Positions 52,317 through 61,022 of a stretch of DNA of 64,000 bases are shown here, piece after piece. The position numbers were made by a program, and so were the translations under genes. The notes under the pieces are model-generated. The model was not told where the DNA came from, did no database searches, and saw only the letters and a program-made list of their open reading frames with translations. Origin of the DNA: Prolixibacteraceae bacterium UBA6029 (GTDB lineage Bacteria > Bacteroidota > Bacteroidia > Bacteroidales > Prolixibacteraceae); assembly GCA_002429385.1 (NCBI GenBank), contig DIZL01000046.1, forward strand, positions 81,064 through 145,063. Reading direction: 5' to 3'. Every line of letters begins with the position of its first letter. Position 1 is the first letter of the stretch.

Positions 52317-52910
52317 ATGATTGACGAAAGTATTCTCCAACAATACGGCGCCGTAGAAGTGAAACTCGAAAAAGGGGCATTCCTTTTTCATGAAAAAGAG
52401 CGGGCTTCCAGCTATTTCCAGGTGAAAAGCGGAAAAATCAAGATGTTTAATCTGAATACGGAAGGAAAACTCTTTACCCAGGGCATGTTTGAAGCCGGTG
52501 AAAGTTTTGGTGAGCCTCCCCTGTTTACCGATTCCAACTATCCGGCCTGCACCGTTGCCGAAGAAAATACATGTTTGTATAAGCTATCGAAAGCCAAATT
52601 CCTCAAGCTTCTGAAGGAAAATCCTGAAATACACCTTGGAATCACGCGGATGATGGCTACCCGATTACTCTATAAATCCATGTTACTGAAGGAAATATCG
52701 AGCTTCAAACCCGAGCACCGTATTCTTAGCCTGTTGGACTATATGAAAAAGGAGGAAGGCATCCCAGTCGACCAGAAGTTTGAAGTCAGCCTGACCCGTC
52801 AGCACATTGCCGACCTGACCGGCCTGCGTGTAGAAACCGTAATCCGTTCGGTGAAGACCCTCGAAAAAGAAGGTAGCCTCGATATCCGGGGTCATAAAAT
52901 TTACAGGTAA
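52317..52910 (+). CDS. Crp/Fnr-family transcriptional regulator
   Basis: 197 residues: cyclic-nucleotide-binding-like sensor fold (residues 15-120; LEKGAFLFHEKERASSYFQVKSGKIKMF, GESFGEPPLF) and a C-terminal winged HTH (VSLTRQHIADLTGLRVETVIRSVKTLEKEG). No Fnr-type N-terminal Cys cluster is present; one Cys pair (ACTVAEENTC) lies in the sensor domain. Divergent from norZ with a shared operator-like site, it most likely controls the NO genes, as DNR/HcpR-type regulators do elsewhere. The effector is unknown. Confidence 0.88.
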   Translation: MIDESILQQYGAVEVKLEKGAFLFHEKERASSYFQVKSGKIKMFNLNTEGKLFTQGMFEAGESFGEPPLFTDSNYPACTVAEENTCLYKLSKAKFLKLLKENPEIHLGITRMMATRLLYKSMLLKEISSFKPEHRILSLLDYMKKEEGIPVDQKFEVSLTRQHIADLTGLRVETVIRSVKTLEKEGSLDIRGHKIYR

Positions 52911-52990
52911 GCTCCTATTTAAACAAACCGTATAATGCCTTTTATTTACACAAATCCGTAATTACCAAACCATTCCGTCGGGAAGGATTC

Positions 52991-53172
52991 TATACACTGT
53001 CATACCACTATCATACCACTGTCATACCACTGTCATACCTCTTTCAGTACAAATTCGTAACAAATTCGAATCAAATTCGATACAAATTCGATTCGAATTT
53101 GTTACGAATTTGTACTGAAAGAGGTATGACAGTGGTATGATAGTGGTACGACAGTGGTACGACAGTGGTATA
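52991..53172. repeat. 182-bp giant palindrome built from tandem words
   Basis: On the left, four tandem TACCACTGTCA-type 11-mers are followed by CTCTTTCAGTAC and four ACAAATTCG-type 9-to-12-mers. On the right, the same words are mirrored: TTCGAATTTGTTACGAA, GTACTGAAAGAGG, then four TGACAGTGGTA-type 11-mers. The perfect inner arms are at least 32 bp. No gene is encoded. Confidence 0.85.
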
Positions 53173-53290
53173 AATAAATAGATATGCAATTCTTGCCCGA
53201 TAGTTTAGCAGAACAGGAGAAAAAATATTCTTGAACATGATTAAATGATTACATGATTTACATGAATATTTTACACGCTTTAATCCTGTC

Positions 53291-53463
53291 TATCCAGTAA
53301 TCCATTAATCGTGTTCAGACATTTCCTTTTATCCTGGCCATCGAGTAATCTATTAATCGTGTTCAGACATTTTCAATTGTGTCCATTCAATAATCCATTA
53401 ACTCCTGTTACATTTTTTAATCGTGTCCAACGCATAATCCATTAATCGTATTCTGACAATTTG
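53291..53463. repeat. Four imperfect tandem repeats of about 45 bp
   Basis: Each unit contains AGTAATCCATTAATCGTG then TTCAGACATTT (starting near 53291, 53340, 53383 and 53430). Spacer sequences between units vary in length, so it is not a CRISPR array. Confidence 0.7.
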
Positions 53464-53584
53464 TGTTTGAAGGGATGGAATCCCTTGCCTTTCACTTATA
53501 GATCAAATAAATTATGATTGGCATAATAATTGATACAATATCTCGTTCTATAAAACAAAACCAAATCTTATCTATCCCAACTGC

Positions 53585-55969
53585 ATGAATCAAATAAACC
53601 AGAAATGTATCATCTTACTGTTCGCAGGACTACTCTTTTCAACCTCTCTTTTCGCACAGAAGTCAACAATATATGGCTCAGCAAAAGATGCTTTAACAGG
53701 GGAAAACCTGATTGGAGCAGTTGTTATCATTAAAGAAACCAATCAGGTTGTGACGACCAATAATTACGGGTTCTATTCTATTTCTCTCCATTCAGGAAAA
53801 TGTACAATCGAATGTAATTATCTGGGGTATACCGTTTTTATCAAACAATTGGAGATTGGAAAAAACATTCGATTGGATATTGAACTTACTCCACAGATTA
53901 AATCCCTGGACGAAGTTCTAGTCAAGGGAAACCATTCAACGGTAAACTCCACTTCGGTAAGTAAAAACGTAATCGGGATTAGCCGGATCAAGTCTATTCC
54001 TTCAATGACAGGTGAACCCGATGTGTTGAAAAGTCTTCAATTATTGCCCGGGGTACAAACAGCAGGAGAAGGATCGGCCAATTTGTCTGTCCGGGGAGGT
54101 TCGTTCGATCAGAACCTGATTATCCTGGATGAAGCGCCTGTTTATAACCCCTCCCATGCCCTGGGGTTTTTCTCTACTTTCAACACCGATGCACTGAACA
54201 ATGTATCTTTCTATAAAGGAGCATTTCCGGCTCAGTACGGCGGACGTTTATCATCCATCGTTGACATTACCATGAAGGAAGGCAATTATAAAAAATTTGC
54301 AGCCAGTGCAGGTATTGGGTTACTGGCAAGCAGGCTAACGCTGGAAGGCCCGATTATAAAAGACAAAGCTTCATTCATCATTTCGGGACGGTACAGTTAT
54401 GCAGGACAAACTCTGAATCTTCTGGCCGGAAAACTGGGAAAGGATGTCCTTGGCATTTACGGATTACGTAACTTTAGTGACAAAAATAAAATCAACTTTT
54501 ACGATCTGAATGCCAAGATAAACTACAAGATTAACGATAAGAACCACATTTATTTCTCCACCTACACCGGAGGCGACCGGTTTTACAGTTTTTCATTAAA
54601 TAACGACAATACGCTAGAATGGGGAAATACAACCTCTACCCTTCGATGGAACCATATCTTCAATAGCAGTTTGTTCTCTAATTTCACAAGCTACTACAGC
54701 AATTACAATTATTCGTATTCAATCAATGATGACCTGAAAAACTTCACGTGGAAATCAAACATTCAGGAAGCAGGCTTGAAGGCTGATTTCAGCGCCTACC
54801 TGAACACCTCGAATCATGTTAAGTTTGGAGCAGCAGTCCTGTACCACTATTTCGCCCCGGGTGAGATTGAACCGAGATCATCCAATTCAAGCGTAAAACC
54901 GTTTGCCTTAAGCAATAAGAATGCAATTGAAGTTTCGGCATACCTCAGCAACGAACAAAAAATATCGGAAAGGCTCAGCCTGGATTATGGATTGCGTTAT
55001 GCCGGGTTTATCAACATCGGCAGGGATACCGTTTTTCAGTACAACGAAGAAAAGACAGCGGTAACAAGCTTTAAAGCTTATGGAAGCGGTGAGATCGTCC
55101 AGTTTTACCAGAGCCTTGAACCACGTATTTCGGCACGTTACCTGTTGGGGAATAGGAATTCGGTGAAACTGGCTTACGGACGCACCACTCAATTTTTACA
55201 TTTGCTGAGCAACTCGGCTTTGGGATTGCCTACCGATGTGTGGATGCCACCTGACAAGGATATCCGTCCGCAATCGTCCCAGCAATTTGTGTTGGGTTAT
55301 TACCAGGCATTCAAAGACAACCAGTATGAGTTTACTACAGAAGTCTATTATAAAACACTTCAGAATATCATTGATTTTAAAGACAATGCTAACCTGTTTC
55401 TAAACAAGCACATCGACACACAAATTCTAAGCGGAGATGGTTATGCTTATGGGAATGAATATATGCTGGAAAAGAAAACCGGCAAACTAACAGGTTGGAT
55501 TGCCTATACTTTTTCGAAAACACAGTATCTGATTGACGGCATTAACAACAACCATTATTATTCACCCCGCTGGGATATCAGGCATAACCTCTCCATTACC
55601 GGAAGCTACCTGATCAATTCGAGATGGAGTGTCTCCAGTACCTTCAAGTTTACTTCGGGCGGTTTTGTAACCGTTCCTGAAGGCGCTTTTATTTATAATG
55701 GTGCAGCTTTTAGCTTCTATTCGCAAAGAAACGGGTATCAAATAGAGCCTTACCACCGGTTAGATGTTTCATTCACATACAAATCACCGAAGAACAATAA
55801 CCGCAAATGGAAATCAGAATGGGTGTATGGGATTTACAATATTTACGACCGAAAAAACATTTATACCTTGTTCTCCCGCCAGGAAGGAAATAACCTGGTA
55901 TCAACGATGGTCAATAAAATGTACCTGTTTGGAATTGTACCATCCATCACTTATAACCTAAAATTTTAA
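53585..55969 (+). CDS. TonB-dependent receptor with carboxypeptidase-regulatory-like domain
   Basis: 794 residues. Signal peptide (ending LFAQ at about 26), then a CarboxypepD_reg-like domain (STIYGSAKDALTGENLIGAVVII; residues 28-105), a plug (PSMTGEPDVLKSLQLLPGVQ, NLSVRGGSFDQNLIILDEAPVYNPSHALGFFSTF) and a 22-strand barrel that ends in a C-terminal aromatic strand (PSITYNLKF). It is shorter than SusC proteins and lacks the SusC signature, in keeping with its partner being a DUF4249 lipoprotein and not SusD. Such pairs import metals, peptides or unknown nutrients. Confidence 0.92.
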   Translation: MNQINQKCIILLFAGLLFSTSLFAQKSTIYGSAKDALTGENLIGAVVIIKETNQVVTTNNYGFYSISLHSGKCTIECNYLGYTVFIKQLEIGKNIRLDIELTPQIKSLDEVLVKGNHSTVNSTSVSKNVIGISRIKSIPSMTGEPDVLKSLQLLPGVQTAGEGSANLSVRGGSFDQNLIILDEAPVYNPSHALGFFSTFNTDALNNVSFYKGAFPAQYGGRLSSIVDITMKEGNYKKFAASAGIGLLASRLTLEGPIIKDKASFIISGRYSYAGQTLNLLAGKLGKDVLGIYGLRNFSDKNKINFYDLNAKINYKINDKNHIYFSTYTGGDRFYSFSLNNDNTLEWGNTTSTLRWNHIFNSSLFSNFTSYYSNYNYSYSINDDLKNFTWKSNIQEAGLKADFSAYLNTSNHVKFGAAVLYHYFAPGEIEPRSSNSSVKPFALSNKNAIEVSAYLSNEQKISERLSLDYGLRYAGFINIGRDTVFQYNEEKTAVTSFKAYGSGEIVQFYQSLEPRISARYLLGNRNSVKLAYGRTTQFLHLLSNSALGLPTDVWMPPDKDIRPQSSQQFVLGYYQAFKDNQYEFTTEVYYKTLQNIIDFKDNANLFLNKHIDTQILSGDGYAYGNEYMLEKKTGKLTGWIAYTFSKTQYLIDGINNNHYYSPRWDIRHNLSITGSYLINSRWSVSSTFKFTSGGFVTVPEGAFIYNGAAFSFYSQRNGYQIEPYHRLDVSFTYKSPKNNNRKWKSEWVYGIYNIYDRKNIYTLFSRQEGNNLVSTMVNKMYLFGIVPSITYNLKF

Positions 55970-55972
55970 GCC

Positions 55973-56896
55973 ATGAGAAATACCTTAATCCTTCTCATAC
56001 TGGTGCTCATCTCTTCATGTATTGATGACTACGAGCTTAAACTGAAATCCAATGAACCCAAACTTGTGTTCGAGGGGGTAATAACCAATCAAAATGGCCC
56101 TTATATAATAAGCCTGACAAAAAGCCGTCTTCAACTTACCTATAATCCGAATCCAAATATGTATAATAATATTGGCATTCGGAGCTGGCTTGACGGAGTT
56201 GAATCAATTAATGATGCTGAAGTTTACATTACTGACAATAAAGAATCAATTACGGACACATTAGTCAAATCCTGGACATTATTCAGAAATAAACAAAACG
56301 CTCATGATTCACTCGCTTACGAAGGATATTATCAAACTACAAAAATAAAGGGAATTGCCGGTCACACGTATGCTTTAACCATTAAATGGCAAAAAAAAGA
56401 ATACCATGCGGTAAGTTATATGCCGCCAGTTCCGCCAATTGATTCGGTACAGTTTAATTTCACAAAAGGAGCAATCGGTAAGGAAGATTTTAACATTCCT
56501 CTCCTTTTTTTCAAAGAACCTCAGAATGAACGAAATTATTATTTATTCATTACTCCAGGGAACGATAGAGTCTGGCCTTACTCCATTTTAAGCGATGAAT
56601 ACCTGAAAGATTATGTGAATGGCCTGGATGTGTGTAAAGGCATAGCTCCTGATTACTGGATGAATGCTTATCCTTACGTATATGATGGAAAACTGTCAAT
56701 GGATTATTTCATTGAGATGCACTCCCTGACCGAAGAAGCCTATGAATATTATAAAGCTTTAATCCAACAGTTCAGAACCGATGGAGGTGGGTATTCTCCA
56801 AGTCCGGCTTCTCCACCCACCAATATGGATAATGGGGCATTAGGATTCTTCAGGGCTTCGGCTGTAAACAGGGTTGATTTTAAGCGGGATAATTAA
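55973..56896 (+). CDS. DUF4249 lipoprotein, partner of the TonB receptor
   Basis: 307 residues. Lipobox in VLISSCIDDYE. DUF4249 hallmarks: KLVFEGVITNQNGPYIISLTKS near the start, KGIAGHTYALTIKWQKKEYHAVSYMPPVPPIDSV in the middle, NERNYYLFITPG and SPASPPTNMDNGALGFFRASAVN at the end. Three bases separate it from the receptor stop, so the two are co-transcribed. It is likely the surface substrate-capture subunit. Confidence 0.9.
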   Translation: MRNTLILLILVLISSCIDDYELKLKSNEPKLVFEGVITNQNGPYIISLTKSRLQLTYNPNPNMYNNIGIRSWLDGVESINDAEVYITDNKESITDTLVKSWTLFRNKQNAHDSLAYEGYYQTTKIKGIAGHTYALTIKWQKKEYHAVSYMPPVPPIDSVQFNFTKGAIGKEDFNIPLLFFKEPQNERNYYLFITPGNDRVWPYSILSDEYLKDYVNGLDVCKGIAPDYWMNAYPYVYDGKLSMDYFIEMHSLTEEAYEYYKALIQQFRTDGGGYSPSPASPPTNMDNGALGFFRASAVNRVDFKRDN

Positions 56897-57038
56897 GAGT
56901 AAGCACCGACGTCCCTCAACTACCAGTAGAGGCGGATTGCGTGCGAATTCCTATCAAGCCGATAAAATGCCTGAGCGGAAAGATGCCCACCGAAAACCAC
57001 TGCTGCCGAACTTGACGGGTAGCTGAAGTTATGTTGCG
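56897..57038 (-). repeat. attC-like repeat after the TlpA-type gene, copy A
   Basis: Read on the minus strand, it starts just after the TAA at 57039 with GCAACATAACTTCAGCTACC, then CCGTCAAGTTCGGCAG, and its far end repeats these words inverted with bulges (CTACTGGTAGTTGAGGG). The word AGCTACCCG-CAAGT is shared with 59371-59412 and with island repeats. Confidence 0.55.
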
Positions 57039-58328
57039 TTATTTAATTTCAATTAATTTGTTTAATAAAGATTCTAATTTATTTCCTCTTAACTCATCGT
57101 CTTTAGCAATAATTATCCCATCTGCATTTATTAAAAATAGTGTTGGAAACTGATAAATATTATACAATTTTTGGATTTTTCTATTTTCTCCATCAGGAAT
57201 TATAATCCATTCAATATTATCGCTTTCAACAAATCTTTTCAACTCGCTTTTGGTATTATTTGCAACACCAATAATCTCAAATTTGTCATTTCCATATTTA
57301 TTGTAAAGAATTGGATACTTTGCTTTTATATCATGAACGCAGGGACCACAGGATGTTGCCCAAAAATCGAGTAAAATAATTTTGTTTTTAAAATCACCTG
57401 GAAAGCTAATACTTTCACCTTTTAAGCTTACAGTTTTAAATGAGATGGGTGAAATGCCAAGTTGAGTGCTGCCTTTATTTTTGTCATTAAATTCCTTTGA
57501 AAGTTTAATTTTAAGCCCATCCTCACTACAGGTTATCCTATAACTTGATTTATTTAATTTAATGTACTCGTTAAAATTTGTCGATTGAATATCTGAATTT
57601 ATTTTATTAATTACTTTAAAAAAACAAGGAGAACCGTAATTTACTACTGGACCTCTAGACGGGAACGTTCTAATTTCATATTTAATCGTGTCAAATTGAA
57701 ATTTACATAGTGTATATTCATCAAAGCTGAACATGATTTCATTACCTGAAAATGACAATGTTATCCAAGTGAAACCCTTCTTGATTTTATTATTGATTAC
57801 TCTTTCAAACTCAATCTTATGTGTATGTTTTATTTGTTGCTCAGAATTAATTCGAATTGGAATATCATTACTCATGTCTAAATCATTATTCGAATCAATT
57901 ATATAATACTTCTCATTGCTTGCTGATTTCCCTGTCACAACTACGACAAACGTCTTTACATATTCATTTATACATTCGTTTGTTCCTAAATTGAACTTTT
58001 TGAAATTGCTTTCAAAGGCATCCTTTCCTATAAGTTTGGAATTATATGCTTGCAACAGTGCTTGGTCGAAGTTAAAATAAAAGTAGTAGGTGTTAATATC
58101 ACTTAGTGTGTCAGGTATTCCAATGATATCAGGAAAAATGTTATCTAAAACCCAACCATTCTTTCTGAATAATGGCATTTCAATTTTATTTGATTGGATA
58201 TCGTCTTTCAATTTAGTGGCATTTAACTCAATAATGTTATCCTTTTCACTGAATACATTTTGAGAACCGCAATTTAAAATTGGGATAATAAAAATCAAAC
58301 TAATAATTGTAATCTGAATTAGCTTCAT
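57039..58328 (-). CDS. Secreted TlpA-like thioredoxin-fold protein
   Basis: 429 residues. Signal/lipoprotein-like N-terminus (IISLIFIIPILNCGSQ). Residues 20-290 are a lysine- and asparagine-rich domain with no recognised family. The C-terminal ~140 residues are TlpA/AhpC-TSA type: IILLDFWATSCGPCVHDIKAKYP with the redox C-G-P-C, FEIIGVANNTKSELKRF, and FPTLFLINADGIIIA with the cis-Pro. It is probably a periplasmic disulphide reductase or a resistance-type redoxin. Its AT-rich codon use differs from nearby genes. A repeat lies on each side. Confidence 0.82.
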   Translation of the reverse strand: MKLIQITIISLIFIIPILNCGSQNVFSEKDNIIELNATKLKDDIQSNKIEMPLFRKNGWVLDNIFPDIIGIPDTLSDINTYYFYFNFDQALLQAYNSKLIGKDAFESNFKKFNLGTNECINEYVKTFVVVVTGKSASNEKYYIIDSNNDLDMSNDIPIRINSEQQIKHTHKIEFERVINNKIKKGFTWITLSFSGNEIMFSFDEYTLCKFQFDTIKYEIRTFPSRGPVVNYGSPCFFKVINKINSDIQSTNFNEYIKLNKSSYRITCSEDGLKIKLSKEFNDKNKGSTQLGISPISFKTVSLKGESISFPGDFKNKIILLDFWATSCGPCVHDIKAKYPILYNKYGNDKFEIIGVANNTKSELKRFVESDNIEWIIIPDGENRKIQKLYNIYQFPTLFLINADGIIIAKDDELRGNKLESLLNKLIEIK

Positions 58329-58353
58329 ATTTCTGCTGTCTTTTTATAATGCG

Positions 58354-58496
58354 ACATAACGTCTTGCGCTATGAGCATATGGCGGGTTTCGGAGCGATTC
58401 TCTATCAAACTACACCAAAACTTGATGCAGGATTAAAAGTTAAATAACCATTGAAACCACGCCATTGCTTATTAGCGCGTGTTGGGCGGTGTTATC
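58354..58496 (-). repeat. attC-like recombination-site candidate, copy B
   Basis: Read on the minus strand it starts GATAACACCGCCCAAC and ends AAGACGTTATGTC, with GCCCAAC fitting R-Y-Y-Y-A-A-C and GTTATGT close to G-T-T-R-R-R-Y. Between them ACGCGCTAATAAGCAATGGC pairs with GCCATATGCTCATAGCGC leaving unpaired bases on one side, the hallmark of folded attC sites. Confidence 0.6.
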
Positions 58497-58500
58497 TTTA

Positions 58501-58887
58501 TTAATATTTTGGTGTAACTAAATTAAAAATTACAATCAAAAAAATCGAAATTGACAAAATCAAATAAATCCCATATCCATTTTTCCATTTATTAATCTTG
58601 GTAGTTGCATAGTCCTTATAATGAGAAATAATAGAATGCCTTTTCATAAACAATCTGAAGAAATTAATCACTGTAATTGTAACATATAAAATTATCCCCA
58701 TAAAAACAGCTGTGTTTTTTGGTATGTCTAACTTAATGAAATAATTTATCAATCCAAACAATGTTAAGATATTAACACACTGAATTATTGAAATCAATAG
58801 ATATGCATTAAAAGCTGGAGTATCACTTGGATTTTTTTTGTTAAAATAATCAAACAAAGAATAAAAAATCAATCTATCCATTTTCAT
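58501..58887 (-). CDS. Small four-helix membrane protein
   Basis: 128 residues with four hydrophobic spans (about 27-47, 54-76, 78-95 and 105-124) and a short basic N-terminus (MKMDRLIFYSLFDYFNKKN). No recognised family. It is flanked by inverted copies of GTGTTGGGCGGTRTTA (58479-58495 and 58985-58999) and looks like a single-gene cassette. AT-rich. Confidence 0.6.
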   Translation of the reverse strand: MKMDRLIFYSLFDYFNKKNPSDTPAFNAYLLISIIQCVNILTLFGLINYFIKLDIPKNTAVFMGIILYVTITVINFFRLFMKRHSIISHYKDYATTKINKWKNGYGIYLILSISIFLIVIFNLVTPKY

Positions 58888-58984
58888 TAATTATAAAAAT
58901 ATCATAATTCATGTAGTCAAATCTATCAAATGATTAAAGTCAAAATAAATTTTCACATTTCTATATCATTTTGCAGTTTTTTTT

Positions 58985-59200
58985 AATACCGCCCAACACC
59001 TGTATATCCACAGAGTTGTGTATATATCGGCATTAGTTTGATTGGTTTTTTTTATTAAAACGCTTAACATGCATATTATAATGTATTAGCATTGTATTCA
59101 ATCTTTCTCCGAAATTACGTTAATTCAAACAGAAAACCAACCTATTAAGCAGATATATCATATGAAGAGAGAGGAAAATATTGAAAGACCAAGTGTTGCA
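58985..59200 (-). repeat. Cassette boundary: inverted GTTGGGC motif and diverged direct repeat
   Basis: AATACCGCCCAACAC (58985-58999) is the inverted match to 58479-58495. Positions 59093-59200 align with 60448-60560 (shared CCGAAATTA-GTTAATT, TTAAGCAGATAT-TCAT and GAAAATATTGAA-like words). The gap 59201-59356 shows no gene. Confidence 0.6.
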
Positions 59201-59356
59201 TTCAACCGCTCCGTAATCCCCACTTTCTCCGTATTCTATTTATTTTTTCAGTGCCTGCTGATGAAGCTTTGAAACGTTTGATAGATATATGCTAGTCGAG
59301 ATTTTACTAATACACTTCCTCCTTATAGTTGCTTTTCACCTTGATAGCTATCTTGG

Positions 59357-60412
59357 CTAATTTTCTGTCAACGAAGCCCCGAAACCCGACTTGCCGGGTA
59401 GCTTGCTATGTGTGGCAGACATTAATTTAGCAAGCTTTTCATTCAATTCGTCTCCTTTTAAATCTCGCGCTATTATTGTTCCGTTTCTATCTATTAGAAA
59501 ATTATCTGGTATATTATTAATTCCATAAATAAGTGCTGCTTTATTATTATGTCCACCTAAGTCACTCACGTGTTCCCATTTCAAATGGTCTTTCTCGATT
59601 GCATCAAGCCAACTATCTTTTTTTTCATCGAGTGAAACTGCAAAAATTTCAAATCCATTTTGTTTAAATTTCTCATACGTTTTTACAAGATTGGGATTTT
59701 CTCGTCTACAAGGGACACACCAGGAAGACCAAAACTCTAACAAAATGATTTGACCTTTATAGTTCGAAAGTCTTTTGAAATTTCCATTTGGGTCTGACAT
59801 TTCAAAATCAACAAATTGCTCACCAATTTTTGGATTTTTATTTAGTTCAATGTATTTGGCAATTTCCTTTCCATATTCTGAATTTCTATTTTCTTTTGAA
59901 AATTGCTCAAAGAGATTTATAGTTTTCTCTTTTCCCCAAGTTTTTGAATAAACTGAAAGTATATATGCACTAACAATGCTATTTGGATTGTTTTCCACAA
60001 ATTCAATATCCAATTTCCGTATATCTTTTCGTGAAAGGTTGGCTTCTTGTTTGTCTAAAGCTTGACTCAAATTCTCTGAATTCGATCCAGTAACATTTGC
60101 ATTTTTAAAATTCGTTTTCGTCCCATCAAAAGTCATTTGATTATTTTCCAGCCATAAAAACCGGTACTGAGTGTGATCTTTTAATCGTAACACAACTAAT
60201 AATGGCGAATTAGATAAAACAGTCTGAAATTTAAACGAATTATTATTAACTATACATGAATCAATAAGTTCACCTGTCAAATTATCCTCAAAATAAAGAA
60301 TTGTTCCATTTTCAATGCCAGTCGTATTACCGCTCAATGAAAATTTAACTTTAGGTTTCTCATTACATGCAATCGTCAATAAAACTATAAATCCAAGTAA
60401 TATATTCTTCAT
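59357..60412 (-). CDS. TlpA-family redoxin lipoprotein with DUF4369 domain; 3' end runs into a repeat
   Basis: 351 residues from the ATG at 60412, which opens a lipoprotein signal (MKNILLGFIVLLTIACNE). Residues 25-110 resemble DUF4369 (SGNTTGIENGTILYFEDNLTGELIDS). The C-terminal redoxin has IILLEFWSSWCVPCRRENPN with C-V-P-C and NIPDNFLIDRNGTIIARDLKG. The last ~19 residues (ATHSKLPGKSGFGASLTEN) are encoded by the CAAGTCGGGTTTCGGGGC repeat, so the true C-terminus was changed when the gene joined this repeat. Periplasmic disulphide reduction is likely. AT-rich. Confidence 0.83.
   Translation of the reverse strand: MKNILLGFIVLLTIACNEKPKVKFSLSGNTTGIENGTILYFEDNLTGELIDSCIVNNNSFKFQTVLSNSPLLVVLRLKDHTQYRFLWLENNQMTFDGTKTNFKNANVTGSNSENLSQALDKQEANLSRKDIRKLDIEFVENNPNSIVSAYILSVYSKTWGKEKTINLFEQFSKENRNSEYGKEIAKYIELNKNPKIGEQFVDFEMSDPNGNFKRLSNYKGQIILLEFWSSWCVPCRRENPNLVKTYEKFKQNGFEIFAVSLDEKKDSWLDAIEKDHLKWEHVSDLGGHNNKAALIYGINNIPDNFLIDRNGTIIARDLKGDELNEKLAKLMSATHSKLPGKSGFGASLTEN
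59365..59412 (-). repeat. Repeat type I copy inside the 3' end of the TlpA gene
   Basis: On the minus strand: AGCTACCCGGCAAGTCGGGT followed by TTCGGGGCTTCGTTGACAG. The same words occur on the plus strand at 18632-18692 in the 17-25 kb island. Confidence 0.75.
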
Positions 60413-60429
60413 ATGTGTCGCACTTATGT

Positions 60430-60560
60430 TTGCCACTAACGTCTTAGCGTTGTATCAAATGTTTGCCCGAAATTAAGTTAATTATATATGAGAACCTACT
60501 TGTTAAGCAGATATTTCATTTGAATGGAAAGGGAAATTTTGAATACAACCTTGTGGGGCT
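60430..60560 (-). repeat. Cassette boundary upstream of the TlpA gene
   Basis: On the minus strand AACGCTAAGACGTTAGTGGC lies 20-40 bp before the gene start and matches the CGCAAGACGTTATG end of copy B. Positions 60448-60560 are the direct repeat of 59093-59200. The rest of 60561-60838 shows no credible gene. Confidence 0.55.
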
Positions 60561-60838
60561 CTGCATGTGCATTCTGCACCTCATAACCGTACATTGTAAT
60601 CCATTCCAATCTATGCCCGTATGAAATTACTAATATTCCTCAATAGAGATTATATAATTGCAAATCTAGGGTATAAGAGTTTAGATTGCAAAGTCAAATC
60701 AATGGCTGCCTTCGTTTATAACGTGATTTATTCATTTGGATGGTTAGGATTCCAAGTATTTCATTATTTGTTTGATGGCATCAAACAAATTTGTAGTCTA
60801 TCAAACTACAATATTTCAAATCACTTCCTCTTATGTCC

Positions 60839-60982
60839 TTATAACGCTTCAGTTCTCCCTTTAACCCATTTATGGGTAGCTTCACTAATGATGAGTGCCT
60901 CACAGATCAGGATCACACCAGTAAGCAGTGTATTGATTGTACCCTGAATAGAGAAATCCTGCAACAGGATCGTTACAGGATT
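60839..60982 (-). pseudogene. 3' fragment of a membrane transporter gene (possibly CstA-like)
   Basis: A 47-codon minus-strand frame without a start reads VTILLQDFSIQGTINTLLTG, then VILICEALIISEATHKWVKG and ends RTEAL-stop. It has the amphipathic look of a transporter's last span, and recalls the C-terminus of Bacteroidota carbon-starvation (CstA) proteins. The upstream codon is TGA, so the gene is truncated. Assignment is tentative. Confidence 0.3.
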
Positions 60983-61022
60983 TCAGAAATGAAAAATAAT
61001 TCTCTAAACTATATCTCAACAG

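Noticed and set aside
52991..53172. Possible insertion-sequence terminal inverted repeats
   Set aside because: The arms meet in the centre with no room for a transposase and consist of tandem short words.
53291..53463. Regular repeats resembling a short CRISPR array
   Set aside because: Units are imperfect, spacers vary strongly in length and no cas genes are present.
60621..60947. 108-codon + strand frame opening MKLLIFLNRDYIIANLGYKS
   Set aside because: Composition is not protein-like, no promoter or family resemblance, and the opposite strand of its 3' part encodes a more credible membrane-protein fragment.
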